A stretch of DNA of 64,000 nucleotides from Mycolicibacterium sediminis (GCF_010731735.1 NZ_AP022588.1:3720001-3784000); one strand, 5' to 3'. Counted from the first letter of the stretch, positions 42,356 to 51,118 are shown. The notes: generated by a model not told the origin, from the letters alone. Numbers and translations are program-made.

Positions 42356-43531
42356 TCAGGCGGTGGCATAGCGGTTGACGGGGCGGGGCAGTCCGAGCGC
42401 CTCGCGGAAGGTGCGGGCGGCGTAGCTGGTGCGGAAGGCGCCCCGCCGCTGCAGCTCGGGGACCAGCGCGTCGACGATCCGGGTCAGGTCGTCGGGCAGG
42501 ACGGCGGGACGTAGTCGGAACCCGGCGAGGCCGGCGGCGTGCCACTCCTGCAGCAGGTCGGCCAGTCCGGCGGGGGTGCCCACGAACGTGTGTGCGTCGC
42601 TTCGATGCTCGACGCCGGCACGCTCGTCGAGCCGGTCACGGCGCGCGGCGGCCTCGGCGTCAGTGTCGGCGAGGACCACCTCCACGTCGGCGAACAGGCG
42701 CACCGGGTCGAGTCCGTCGGGCCGCAGCGCCGCGACGTCACCGACCCGCGTGATCGCCTCGGCCGTGTCGCGAGGGGTGACGAAGCCGACGTCGGCGCTG
42801 GTGACGACCAGCCCGTCCGCCGGGCCGCCGTGCGTGAGTGCGGCGACGACCGGCTGACCCTGCGGCGGTCGCGGCGTGATCGATGGTCCACGGACGGAGA
42901 AGTAGTCGCCTTCGAAGTCGATGTAGTGCAACCGGTTTCGGTCGACGTACCTGCCGGTGCCGACGTCGCGGATCACCGCGTCGTCCTCCCAGCTGTCCCA
43001 GAGCCTGCGGACCACCTCGACGTAGTCGGCGGCCTCGGCGAACAACTCGTCGACCGACGGGACGTCCCTACGGCCGAAGTGCCGCGCCGTCGCCGGACTG
43101 GGCGCGACCCGCACCCGCAGACCCGCTCGGCCGGAGCTGACGTAGTCGAGCGTCGCGATGGCCTTGGACAGGTGGAATGGCTCGGTGTGGGTGACGACCG
43201 CCGCCGGGAGGAAGCCGACGTGCCGCGTCAGCGGGGCGACGCGGGACGCGATCAGCACGGCGTCGAGCCGGCCCCCGACGCGATCGGTGCGGTCTGTGCG
43301 GTCGTCGGGAGTGGACCCGTCCTCCGACTGCAGCGCCAGCGCGTCCTCGATCGTCACGAAGTCCAGCAGGCCGCGTTCGGCCGCCGTGACGAGGTCGGTC
43401 CAGTACCTCGCGGTGAGCAGTTCGCGGGGGCGGGCGCCGGGCTCGCGCCATGACGCCGGGTGCCACCCGGTGCCGTCGAGGGCGACGGCGAGGTGCAGTG
43501 ACTGTGCTTGTTGGGACGCTTCTCGGGACAC
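42356..43531 (-). CDS. LLM-class flavin-dependent monooxygenase
   Basis: 391 residues, same broad family as the downstream gene but a distinct subgroup. LHLAVALDGTGWHPASWR opens the barrel; LLDFVTIEDALALQ, YVSSGRAGLRVRVAPS and RNRLHYIDFEGDYFSVRGP follow. Probably uses reduced FMN from a separate reductase. GTG 43531 is the chosen start, with only a weak AGCGAG ribosome site. It begins a unit of two monooxygenases and a VOC protein. The 295-bp region upstream to whiB shows no recognisable riboswitch or operator. Confidence 0.83.
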   Translation of the reverse strand: MSREASQQAQSLHLAVALDGTGWHPASWREPGARPRELLTARYWTDLVTAAERGLLDFVTIEDALALQSEDGSTPDDRTDRTDRVGGRLDAVLIASRVAPLTRHVGFLPAAVVTHTEPFHLSKAIATLDYVSSGRAGLRVRVAPSPATARHFGRRDVPSVDELFAEAADYVEVVRRLWDSWEDDAVIRDVGTGRYVDRNRLHYIDFEGDYFSVRGPSITPRPPQGQPVVAALTHGGPADGLVVTSADVGFVTPRDTAEAITRVGDVAALRPDGLDPVRLFADVEVVLADTDAEAAARRDRLDERAGVEHRSDAHTFVGTPAGLADLLQEWHAAGLAGFRLRPAVLPDDLTRIVDALVPELQRRGAFRTSYAARTFREALGLPRPVNRYATA

Positions 43532-43826
43532 TGAGGGTGCTCGCTTTCGTCGTGCGCGGTCCTCCTGACGAACCGTCGGCTGCCGTCGGTGATTCCGCTT
43601 CGTTGCCTCCGATTCGCTCCTCTCACCAGTCTGCGCCGTGGCGGCCGGCGGCGCAGTCGCTGGCGACCCCGGCCTGACCTGGGTCGACGTCCCGTCGGGC
43701 GTGGTCGGTCACCGTGCAGATGATGGCCACCCGACTTCTGCTCGCGTCGCGCGTAAGTCCGGGCGCTGGACTCGTGGCGAGTGGATGTCTTCTCCCCGTG
43801 TCCGCCCCGCGGCGACACTGACACCC

Positions 43827-44114
43827 ATGACGGCATCGCACGCTCGGCCACGGCCGCTGGTCGAGGAGTGGGACTGGCAGTACGAGGGGGAGTGCCGGCG
43901 GCTGCCGCCCGAGGTGTTCTTCCCGGAGGACTCGGGTCGCGTCGGTCTGCGTGCCCGCGAGGAGCGGGCCAAGCAGATCTGCCGCTCCTGCCCGGTCGTG
44001 AACCTGTGCCGCGAGCACGCGCTGGCCGTCCGGGAGACGCACGGGGTGTGGGGTGCGATGTCCGCGCGTGACCGTGCGAAGGTGCTGACGGGTGGGTCGG
44101 ACCCTCGAGTGTGA
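43827..44114 (+). CDS. WhiB family [4Fe-4S] transcription factor, WhiB3-like
   Basis: 95 residues. The four cluster cysteines are one in YEGECRRL and three in KQICRSCPVVNLC; the GVWGA turn (usually GVWGG) follows, and the C-terminal part is short. WDWQYEGECR resembles WhiB3 (WNWQLQGLCRG), a redox-responsive regulator working with the principal sigma factor. ATG 43827 gives the family length; ATG 43785 in frame is an alternative. It stands alone between a monooxygenase gene (divergent) and the HNH gene, so targets are unknown. It may be a WhiB3 paralogue. Confidence 0.85.
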   Translation: MTASHARPRPLVEEWDWQYEGECRRLPPEVFFPEDSGRVGLRAREERAKQICRSCPVVNLCREHALAVRETHGVWGAMSARDRAKVLTGGSDPRV

Positions 44115-44194
44115 ACGTGGCGACGCCCGATCAGCGTGTCGCGTCGTGGTTTTCACGCTCGGGCGGCTTCTCGGCGCGTGTCGGTCGCCTGCGG

Positions 44195-44215
44195 TAGAAT
44201 CGAACATGTGTTCGA
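44195..44215 (+). promoter_or_regulatory. Promoter -10 and perfect LexA SOS box at the HNH gene start
   Basis: TAGAAT (44195-44200) fits the -10 pattern and lies seven bases before the GTG at 44208, indicating a leaderless message. TCGAAC-ATGT-GTTCGA (44200-44215) is an exact match to the mycobacterial SOS box and covers the start site and start codon, so LexA would block initiation until DNA damage. Confidence 0.8.
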
Positions 44216-45803
44216 AACACTCTCGCCCGACGATCTGCTCACCGAGGTGGAGCAGTGCCGTCGGGAGGAGGCCGCGATCATCGGCAGGCGCATGGCCGCG
44301 GTCGCGGAGTTACTCGGGCATCGCACGCTGGAAGCCGAAGGCGTCGACGACGACCCGGGCTACGCCATGATCACCGGGTTCGCCCGCACGACGGCCGAAG
44401 TCGGCGCCGCACTCAACCTGCCGCCGTCGTCGGCGAGCGCCATCGTCTCGCACGCCGAGGCGCTCGATGCCCGGCTGCCCGAGGTTGCCGCCCTGCTCGC
44501 GGACGGCCGCATCGACTGGCCCACGTGCGAGGTGATCATCCGCCGGACTGAACTGGTCGACCCCGACGCGATGGTCGAGCTGGACCAGCGGCTCGCCACG
44601 AAGGTCTCCGGGTGGCCGTCGTGGTCGCGGCGGCGGGTCATCAACGCCGTCGACGCCGCGATCGCCCGCCTCGACCCCGGTGGGGCGAAGGAGCGGAGGG
44701 TGGCCGCCGACACCGACCGCTACCTGAGGGTGACGGCCAAGCCCAATGGCATGGCCGCGATCAGGGCGTCGATCCCGGCGCCGGCGGCGGCGATGTTCGA
44801 CAAGCGGATCACCGACATGGCGGCCTCGGTGTGCGCGAACGATCCGCGAACCACGATGCAGCGCCGCGCAGACGCCATCGAGGCGCTCACCGACGGCCGC
44901 GAACTGGCGTGCACCTGCGGGCGGTCGGGCTGCCCCGTCGAACCGGCTGGATCCGAATCCCGGGGTAGGGCGCGGTTCGTCGTCAACGTGATCGCCGGCG
45001 AGGCGACGCTCAACGGCCGCAGCGAGGAGCCCGGGCACCTGGAGGGGTACGGCGTCATCGACGCCGAGCAGGTCCGCCAGATCGCCACCGGCGCGATCGT
45101 GCGGCCGGTGGGTCCGCCGCCGACGAGCGCGGAGGTCGCGGCGTCGCTGCGGTACCAGCCGTCCGCGGCGGTCGAGCGGTGGATCCGGTGCCGGGATCTG
45201 ACGTGCCGGTTCCCCGGCTGCGACCGCCCGGCCTGGCGCGCCGACGTCGACCACACCGTCCCCTTCGACCACGACGATCCGTCAGCGGGTGGGCGCACGG
45301 TGCCAGGGAACCTCGGCTGCTACTGCCGTCAGCACCACCGGCTCAAGACCTTTCACGGCGGTCCCGACGGGTGGCGTGACGCCCAACTCGCCGACGGCAC
45401 CATCGTGTGGACGTCGCCGACGGGGCGCCAGTACCGCAGTACGCCCGACGGTGCCGAGCTGTTCGACGGGATCGCCGCCGCCTGCGGCATGCCCAGGCCG
45501 CGCAAGCGCAACCGGCGGCGGGAGAAGGCCGCCCGCATCGCCGCGGCCCGCGACGGGATGCACGCCAAGCGGGCAGCCAACGAGCAGACGCTCGTGCTGA
45601 ACCGGGCACGGTACGCCGAGATCGACATCCGCAAGTGGCGCAACGACATGCGTCGCACGCTGCTCAACCTCAAGGGCGGCCGACCGAGCGTCAGCCCGTG
45701 GTGCACCTGGGTCAACGACCCCCGCGAGGACGAACGCATCTCCGCCGATTGGCGGCCGCCCGAACGGGATCCGGACGAGACGCCGGAAGAGCCACCGTTC
45801 TGA
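44208..45803 (+). CDS. 13E12-repeat family protein: DUF222 with C-terminal HNH nuclease motif
   Basis: 531 residues. The DUF222 part (about 1-300) begins FETLSPDDLLTEVEQCRREEAAII, the standard start of mycobacterial 13E12 REP proteins. The HNH region is DLTCRFPGCDRPAWRADVDHTVPFDHD...NLGCYCRQHHRLKTFHG, with the zinc cysteines and the catalytic His. The C-terminal tail is basic then acidic. Function in the cell is unknown; members are multicopy and some are SOS-induced in M. tuberculosis, where phiRv2 is inserted in one. GTG 44208 sits inside a perfect LexA box. No integrase or repeats surround it. Confidence 0.9.
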   Translation: MFETLSPDDLLTEVEQCRREEAAIIGRRMAAVAELLGHRTLEAEGVDDDPGYAMITGFARTTAEVGAALNLPPSSASAIVSHAEALDARLPEVAALLADGRIDWPTCEVIIRRTELVDPDAMVELDQRLATKVSGWPSWSRRRVINAVDAAIARLDPGGAKERRVAADTDRYLRVTAKPNGMAAIRASIPAPAAAMFDKRITDMAASVCANDPRTTMQRRADAIEALTDGRELACTCGRSGCPVEPAGSESRGRARFVVNVIAGEATLNGRSEEPGHLEGYGVIDAEQVRQIATGAIVRPVGPPPTSAEVAASLRYQPSAAVERWIRCRDLTCRFPGCDRPAWRADVDHTVPFDHDDPSAGGRTVPGNLGCYCRQHHRLKTFHGGPDGWRDAQLADGTIVWTSPTGRQYRSTPDGAELFDGIAAACGMPRPRKRNRRREKAARIAAARDGMHAKRAANEQTLVLNRARYAEIDIRKWRNDMRRTLLNLKGGRPSVSPWCTWVNDPREDERISADWRPPERDPDETPEEPPF

Positions 45804-45824
45804 GGCGGCCGCGACCGGTCTGGC

Positions 45825-47210
45825 CTACAGCTCCGCGTCGGCGACGTCGAACGCCGCGTCGAGGATGCGCAGACCCTCGGCCACCTCGTCGTCGGTGACG
45901 TTGCACGCGGGCACGGCGTGGATGCGGTTGAAGTTCGCGAACGGCAGCAGACCACCCGACTTGCAGGCGCCGATGACCGCGTTCATCGCGGGGCTCGAGC
46001 CGCCATAGGGTGCCAACGGTTCCCGCGTCTCCTGATCGGCCACGAGTTCGATCGCCCAGAACACGCCGAGGCCGCGGACCTCGCCGACGCAGCGGTGCTT
46101 GGCGGCCAGGTCGCGCAGACCGGGGCCGAGGACGTCGGTGCCGATGCGCTTGGCATTGGCCACCATGCCCTCGTCCTCCATCGCGTTGATCGTTGCGACG
46201 GCCGCCGCACACGCCAGCGGATGGCCGGAGTAGGTCAGGCCGCCCGGGTAGGCGCGGTCGTTGAACGTCGCGGCGATCTCTTCGCTGATCGCGACGCCGC
46301 CCAGTGGCACGTAGCCCGACGTGACGCCCTTCGCGAACGTGATGAGGTCCGGTGTCACGTCGAAGTTCTGGATCGCGAACCACTCACCGGTACGGCCGAA
46401 ACCGGCCATCACCTCGTCGGCGATCATCACCATGCCGTACCTGTCGCAGATCTCCCGCACGCCGGCCATGTAGCCGGGCGGCGGGACCATGATGCCCGCG
46501 GTGCCGGGCACCGACTCGAGGATGATCGCGGCGAATGACGACGCGCCCTCGTGCTGGATCAGCCGGTCCAGGTACTCCAGCGCCCGCTCGGTTTCCTGCT
46601 GCTCGTTCTCCGCGTGGAACGAGCTGCGGTACAGGAACGGTCCGTTGAAGTGCACGACGCCGGCGCTGGCGTAGTCGTTGGGGTAGCGGCGCGGGTCGCC
46701 GGTCAGGTTGATCGCGGTGTCGGTGCCGCCGTGGTAGGAGCGGTAGCGCGACAGGACCTTGTACCGGCCGGTGTGCAGCCGGGCCATGCGCACGGCGTGC
46801 TCGACGGCGTCGGCGCCGCCGTTGGTGAAGAACACCCGGTTCAGGTCGCCCGGCGTGCGCTCGGCGATCAGGCGGGCGGCCTCCGAGCGAGCGTCGTTGG
46901 CGTGCTGCGGCGCCACCGTGCACAGCTTGGCGGCCTGCGCCTGGATCGCCGCGACCACCTTGGGGTGCTGGTGACCGATGTTGGTGAAGACCAGCTGGCC
47001 GGAGAAGTCGAGCAGCTTGTTGCCGTCGCCGTCCCACACGTAGGAGCCGTCCGACGCCACGATCGTCATCGGCTTGATCTGCCCCTGCGCCGACCACGAA
47101 TGGAAGACGTGGGTCCGGTCGAGTTCGTAGGTGCGGGCGGCCTCGGCGCGCGCGTCCTCGACCGACAGGCCGTTGGGCAGGGTCGCGGTGTCCTGGGTGG
47201 TGGTGGTCAT
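45825..47210 (-). CDS. Class III PLP aminotransferase (beta-alanine/4-aminobutyrate type)
   Basis: 461 residues. VWDGDGNKLLDFSGQLVFTNIGHQHPKV is the substrate-entry region, FTNGGADAVEHAVRMAR binds PLP phosphate, MVMIADEVMAGFGRTG carries the cofactor Asp, and the Schiff-base lysine is in LITFAKGVTSGYVPLGG. Next to methylmalonate-semialdehyde dehydrogenase, the most likely reaction is beta-alanine or beta-aminoisobutyrate with pyruvate or 2-oxoglutarate, giving the semialdehyde that MmsA oxidises. ATG 47210 has AAGGA upstream. It is separated from mmsA by 135 bp containing a large inverted repeat. Confidence 0.87.
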   Translation of the reverse strand: MTTTTQDTATLPNGLSVEDARAEAARTYELDRTHVFHSWSAQGQIKPMTIVASDGSYVWDGDGNKLLDFSGQLVFTNIGHQHPKVVAAIQAQAAKLCTVAPQHANDARSEAARLIAERTPGDLNRVFFTNGGADAVEHAVRMARLHTGRYKVLSRYRSYHGGTDTAINLTGDPRRYPNDYASAGVVHFNGPFLYRSSFHAENEQQETERALEYLDRLIQHEGASSFAAIILESVPGTAGIMVPPPGYMAGVREICDRYGMVMIADEVMAGFGRTGEWFAIQNFDVTPDLITFAKGVTSGYVPLGGVAISEEIAATFNDRAYPGGLTYSGHPLACAAAVATINAMEDEGMVANAKRIGTDVLGPGLRDLAAKHRCVGEVRGLGVFWAIELVADQETREPLAPYGGSSPAMNAVIGACKSGGLLPFANFNRIHAVPACNVTDDEVAEGLRILDAAFDVADAEL

Positions 47211-47256
47211 GGGTCCATCCTTCACTGTGGTCGGCGACGTCGGGCAACTAGTTCCG

Positions 47257-47320
47257 CGGCGAGCGTGCGCGAACTCAGGTACGAGTGCGGCGTGTCGCCC
47301 GCAGACACGCACGCTCGCCG
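47257..47320. repeat. Long inverted repeat in the mmsA-aminotransferase gap
   Basis: CGGCGAGCGTGCG (47257-47269) and CGCACGCTCGCCG (47308-47320) are perfect 13-bp inverse copies separated by 38 bases. The inner part has a second pair, GTGTC/GACAC. It follows mmsA by 26 bases and precedes the aminotransferase. It resembles GC-rich palindromic units I recall as dispersed in mycobacterial genomes, and could also attenuate transcription between the two genes. Confidence 0.6.
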
Positions 47321-47345
47321 AGGAGGGGCTCAGCCGAGGAGGGGG

Positions 47346-48836
47346 TCAGGCGTTCTCGGGGAACCCGAGGTTGATGCCGCCGTGGCTCGGGTCGAGCCAG
47401 CGCTGCGTGATCGCCTTCTGGCGGGTGAAGAACTGCACGCCGTCCATGCCGTGGGCGTGGCTGTCGCCGAACAGCGAGTTCTTCCAGCCGCCGAAGCTGT
47501 AGTACGCCATCGGGACGGGGATCGGCACGTTGATGCCGACCATGCCGACCTGGACCTCGTTCTGGAAGCGACGTGCCGCGCCGCCGTCGTTGGTGAAGAT
47601 CGCCGTGCCGTTGCCGTAGGGGTTGGCGTTGATCAGCTCCATCGCCTCGTCGTAGGTCTCGACGCGCACGACCGACAGGACCGGTCCGAAGATCTCGTCG
47701 GTGTAGACGCTCATCTGCGGCGTCACCTGGTCGATCAGGGTGGGGCCCAGCCAGAAGCCGTCCTGCCCACCGTCGGCGCTGACCGTCCGGCCGTCGACGA
47801 CGATCTTGGCACCGTCGTTCTCGCCGGCGTCGATGTAGGACGCCACCTTGTCTCGGTGCGCCTTCGTCACCAGCGGGCCCATGTCGGAGTCCTTCGTGCC
47901 GTCGCCGATCTTGAGCGGCGTGGTGCGCTCGGCGATCTTGGCGACGAGGTCGTCGGCGATCGGGCCGACGGCGACGCAGGCCGAGATCGCCATGCAGCGC
48001 TCACCGGCCGAGCCGAAGCCGGCGTTGACCATCGCGTCGGCGGCCAGGTCGAGGTCGGCGTCCGGCAGCACCACGGCGTGGTTCTTCGCGCCGCCGAGGG
48101 CCTGGACGCGCTTGCCCGCCGACGTGCCGGTGGCGTAGACGTACTGCGCGATCGGGGTCGAACCGACGAAGCTGACCGACTTGACCTTCGGGTTGGTTAG
48201 CAGCTCGTCGACGGCGGTCTTGTCGCCCTGCAGCACGTTGAAGACGCCCGCGGGCAATCCGGCCTCGGCCCACAGCGCGGCGATCCACAGCGACGCCGAC
48301 GGATCCTTCTCCGACGGCTTCAGCACCACGGTGTTGCCCGTGGCGATCGCGATGGGGAAGAACCACATCGGGACCATCGCGGGGAAGTTGAACGGCGAGA
48401 TGACGCCGACGACGCCCAGCGGCTGGCGGATCGAGTAGACGTCGACGTTGGTCGAGGCGTTCTCGGTGAAGCCACCCTTGAGCAGATGCGGGATGCCGCA
48501 GGCGAACTCGACGACCTCCTGGCCACGGCTCACCTCGCCGAGGGCGTCGGAGAGCACCTTGCCGTGCTCGGCGGTGATGAGCGCGGCCAGCTCGCCCTTG
48601 CGGGAGTTCAGCAGCTCGCGGAAGTTGAACAGGATCTGGGTGCGCTTGGCCAGGCTGGTGTCGCGCCACGCCGGGAAGGCGGCGGCGGCGGCGTCGATGA
48701 CGGCCTGAGCATCGGCGACGCTAGCCAGCGACACGTCGCCGGTGACCTCACCCGTCGCGGGGTTGGTCACGGGAGCCGTCGCGCTGCTGTCGCCGGCGAA
48801 GGTCTCGTTGTTCAGCCAGTGGGAGATCGTGGGCAT
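47346..48836 (-). CDS. mmsA: CoA-acylating methylmalonate-semialdehyde dehydrogenase
   Basis: 496 residues. Converts methylmalonate semialdehyde (or malonate semialdehyde) with NAD+ and CoA to propionyl-CoA (or acetyl-CoA), used in valine, pyrimidine and beta-alanine breakdown. The N terminus MPTISHWLNNETFAG, SPFNFPAMVPMWFFPIAIA, FVGSTPIAQYVYATG, and the active cysteine in GSAGERCMAISACVAVG fit MmsA. ATG 48836 has AAGGA upstream. Divergent from a PucR regulator and upstream of the aminotransferase, forming a catabolic module. Confidence 0.93.
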   Translation of the reverse strand: MPTISHWLNNETFAGDSSATAPVTNPATGEVTGDVSLASVADAQAVIDAAAAAFPAWRDTSLAKRTQILFNFRELLNSRKGELAALITAEHGKVLSDALGEVSRGQEVVEFACGIPHLLKGGFTENASTNVDVYSIRQPLGVVGVISPFNFPAMVPMWFFPIAIATGNTVVLKPSEKDPSASLWIAALWAEAGLPAGVFNVLQGDKTAVDELLTNPKVKSVSFVGSTPIAQYVYATGTSAGKRVQALGGAKNHAVVLPDADLDLAADAMVNAGFGSAGERCMAISACVAVGPIADDLVAKIAERTTPLKIGDGTKDSDMGPLVTKAHRDKVASYIDAGENDGAKIVVDGRTVSADGGQDGFWLGPTLIDQVTPQMSVYTDEIFGPVLSVVRVETYDEAMELINANPYGNGTAIFTNDGGAARRFQNEVQVGMVGINVPIPVPMAYYSFGGWKNSLFGDSHAHGMDGVQFFTRQKAITQRWLDPSHGGINLGFPENA

Positions 48837-48960
48837 GGAGGCGTCCTTCGTGCGGGTGGTGGACCGGCCCAGCCGCGTTGCTGGTGGTGACACCGTCGAT
48901 TCTCGCAGCCGGGCCGCTGAATGGACCGGTGCACACCGTCACCGATTCGCCGATTCCGTT

Positions 48961-48972
48961 TACACTGTGTCA
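48961..48972 (+). promoter_or_regulatory. Predicted -10 of the pucR-type gene, leaderless arrangement
   Basis: TACACT (48961-48966) fits the -10 pattern with six bases (GTGTCA) before ATG 48973 and no ribosome site visible, the same geometry seen at dxs and clpC2. A GTG at 48967 in frame would be an alternative start within it. Confidence 0.4.
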
Positions 48973-50586
48973 ATGGCTCTGACCGTGGCGGACGTCGTCG
49001 CGCTGCCGGTCGTCCGGCGCGGCGACCCCGAGGTGCTGAGCGACAGCCACTGGGGTGACGAGATCAGGTGGGTGCACGTCGGTGACGTCGCCGACCTGTC
49101 CGCGCTGCTGCAGGGCGGCGAGCTGCTCCTCAGCACCGGGGCCGCGCTTCGCCGTACGCCGCGGGTCTACCTCCAGAGCCTCGCGGACGCGGGGGCCCTC
49201 GGCGTCGTGGTCGAACTTGGTCCGTCGCTGCCCGCCGTCTCGGCGACCGTTGCGGCCATGGCGAAGGACCTCGACCTGGCACTGATCGCCCTGCACCGCG
49301 AGATCAAGTTCGTCGAGGTCACCGAGGCCGTCCACCGCCGCATCGTCGCCGCGCAGTACGAGGAGGTGACCTTCGACCGCCGCGTCCACGAGGTGTTCAC
49401 CGAACTCAGCATGAAGCGCGCGTCGGTCACCGGCATCGTCGACGCCGCAGCACGGATGCTCGACGAACCCGTGGTCCTCGAGGACCTCGCGCACCAGGCG
49501 CTGGCCACGTCGGTCACCGGTCGCGCGGCGGCGGCACTCCTCGACGACTGGGAGGTCCGGTCCCGGCGTGCGACGACCGGTGGCGACGAGGACTGGCTGG
49601 TCACGTCGGTGGGACCGCGGGCCGAGGAGTGGGGCCGCCTGATCGTCCCCCGCCCGCCGGGCGACGCGGAGCGCGCGAGACGGGTGCTGGAACGCGCGGC
49701 CGCCGCACTCGCCCTGAACCGCATGATCGAACGCGACCGGTCCGGCCTGCATCAGCAGGCGCAGAGCGGGCTGATCGACGACGTCCTGCGCGGCCGCATC
49801 ACCGACGGGCGCGAAGCGGCGGCGCGCGCGCACGCGCTAGGCCTGCGCAAGTCGACCAGGTACCTGCCGGTGACGGTCCGGGTCGACCGGCCGTCGGATG
49901 GAGCGGATCCCGTTGCGGCGCAACGTCGCAACGTCGATCTTCTGGACACCGTGGCCCACGTGGTCAACGCCGCCGGGCACACCGGGCTGTTCACCATCCG
50001 CCGCGACGGGGAGGTGGGAGCGGTCGTCACGCTGGCCGCGACGCGGGCCGGTGGCGACGAGCACGCGCTGACGGTGCTGGGCACCGACCTGCGCACCGAG
50101 ATCCGGCGCGTGCACGCCGTGGCCGCGGTCACCGCCGTGGGTCCAGCGGCCGGCGACGTCGTCGACGCGGTCGAGGGTCTCGCCGAGGCCTCCCACGTCG
50201 CGGAGGTGGCTCTCGGCATGGGCGCCGACGCGCGGGCCTACTACCGGGCGTCCGACGTACGGTTGCGCGGCCTGCTCGCGCTGCTGCGCGACGACCCGCG
50301 GGTGCAGGGGTTCGCGGAGACCGAACTCGGTGCGCTGCTTCGCAGTTCGGACACTGCCGAGCCGAGCAACCTGACGGTGCTGCGCGAATACCTCGCCTCG
50401 GCGGGCAACAAGGCCGCGCTCGCGGGCCGCCTGCACGTCAGCAGGCCCGCCCTCTACAAGCGCCTCGCGACCATCGAACGCATCCTCGGCGTCGACCTCG
50501 ACGACGCGGAGTCCCTGACCTCCCTGCACGTGGCGATGCTGGTGCACGACGCACGCCGCGGCGCGAGACCGCGAGCGGACGGGTAG
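48973..50586 (+). CDS. PucR family transcriptional regulator
   Basis: 537 residues. The N-terminal PucR domain (LTVADVVALPVVRRGDPEVLSDSHWGDEIRWVHVGDVAD...LLQGGELLLSTG) is followed by a central GGDEF-like region and the C-terminal PucR HTH (LAGRLHVSRPALYKRLATIERILGVDLDD). Such proteins activate nearby catabolic operons in response to a pathway compound. Being divergent from mmsA and the aminotransferase across 136 bp, it most likely controls them. ATG 48973 gives the family start; the frame is open much further upstream through mmsA antisense. Confidence 0.88.
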   Translation: MALTVADVVALPVVRRGDPEVLSDSHWGDEIRWVHVGDVADLSALLQGGELLLSTGAALRRTPRVYLQSLADAGALGVVVELGPSLPAVSATVAAMAKDLDLALIALHREIKFVEVTEAVHRRIVAAQYEEVTFDRRVHEVFTELSMKRASVTGIVDAAARMLDEPVVLEDLAHQALATSVTGRAAAALLDDWEVRSRRATTGGDEDWLVTSVGPRAEEWGRLIVPRPPGDAERARRVLERAAAALALNRMIERDRSGLHQQAQSGLIDDVLRGRITDGREAAARAHALGLRKSTRYLPVTVRVDRPSDGADPVAAQRRNVDLLDTVAHVVNAAGHTGLFTIRRDGEVGAVVTLAATRAGGDEHALTVLGTDLRTEIRRVHAVAAVTAVGPAAGDVVDAVEGLAEASHVAEVALGMGADARAYYRASDVRLRGLLALLRDDPRVQGFAETELGALLRSSDTAEPSNLTVLREYLASAGNKAALAGRLHVSRPALYKRLATIERILGVDLDDAESLTSLHVAMLVHDARRGARPRADG

Positions 50587-50590
50587 CGGG

Positions 50591-51064
50591 ATGTCTGCGG
50601 GCGTCTACCGCGCACCCCTGCGCTCGCGGCGCGACGACGTCCCGCTCGGCGAGTCCGTGGCGTGGGCGCGGCGGCGGGCGATCTGCGGATTCGGCGGCGT
50701 CCTCGTACCACCGCCCGACGACCTCGACGACGCCGTGACCCTCGCTCGCATCCAGTACGACGAGCGGCTCGCGCGCCGGATCGAGCGGTTCGCCGCAGTG
50801 CCCACCGGCGCCTACGCCTGGACCCGCGACGACGACGGCGCCATCTGGCTCGGCCGGCTCACCGGCCCGTGGCACTACGACGCGAGTCCGGCGGCGGCCG
50901 ACGTCGACCTCGTCCACGTCCGCCGCTGCGACTGGCGTGCCGCGCCGGTGCCCGACCCGGTGGTGCCGCCGGCCGTGCACGCCACGTTCGCGCGCGGGGG
51001 ACGCAACTTCCAGCGCATCCACGACGGCGACGTCGAGGCCCAGACCCGCCGCGCCTGGCACTGA
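50591..51064 (+). CDS. Hypothetical protein, 157 residues
   Basis: I do not recognise a defined family. The start MSAGVYRAPLRSRRDDVPLGESVAWARRRAICGFGGVL and the middle GAYAWTRDDDGAIWLGRLTGPWHYDASPAAADVDLVHVRRCDW suggest a small alpha/beta protein with a beta sheet rich in Trp and Asp; the end GGRNFQRIHDG is basic. No signal peptide, membrane helix or metal motif is seen. Codon use matches its neighbours. It starts four bases after the PucR-type gene, so the two are probably one unit. An 11-bp inverted repeat begins six bases after its stop. Confidence 0.65.
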   Translation: MSAGVYRAPLRSRRDDVPLGESVAWARRRAICGFGGVLVPPPDDLDDAVTLARIQYDERLARRIERFAAVPTGAYAWTRDDDGAIWLGRLTGPWHYDASPAAADVDLVHVRRCDWRAAPVPDPVVPPAVHATFARGGRNFQRIHDGDVEAQTRRAWH

Positions 51065-51069
51065 CAACG

Positions 51070-51095
51070 GTTACAGTCGAGGCTTCGACTGTAAC
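51070..51095. promoter_or_regulatory. Perfect 11-bp inverted repeat before the CoA-transferase gene
   Basis: GTTACAGTCGA (51070-51080) and TCGACTGTAAC (51085-51095) are exact inverse copies around GGCT. The site ends 23 bases before the GTG of the CaiB-type gene. No T run follows, so a dimeric-regulator operator (TetR-like geometry) is more likely than a terminator, though either is possible. Confidence 0.65.
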
Positions 51096-51118
51096 GACCG
51101 ACGACGGGGAGTGCCGAC

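Noticed and set aside
43532..43826. Riboswitch upstream of the LLM monooxygenase operon
   Set aside because: The region is purine-rich on the minus strand but does not match the conserved cores I know for SAM, SAM-IV, cobalamin or TPP riboswitches.
43638..43826. Longer WhiB protein starting at 43638
   Set aside because: The extra 63 residues do not resemble any WhiB N terminus; ATG 43827 gives the normal length.
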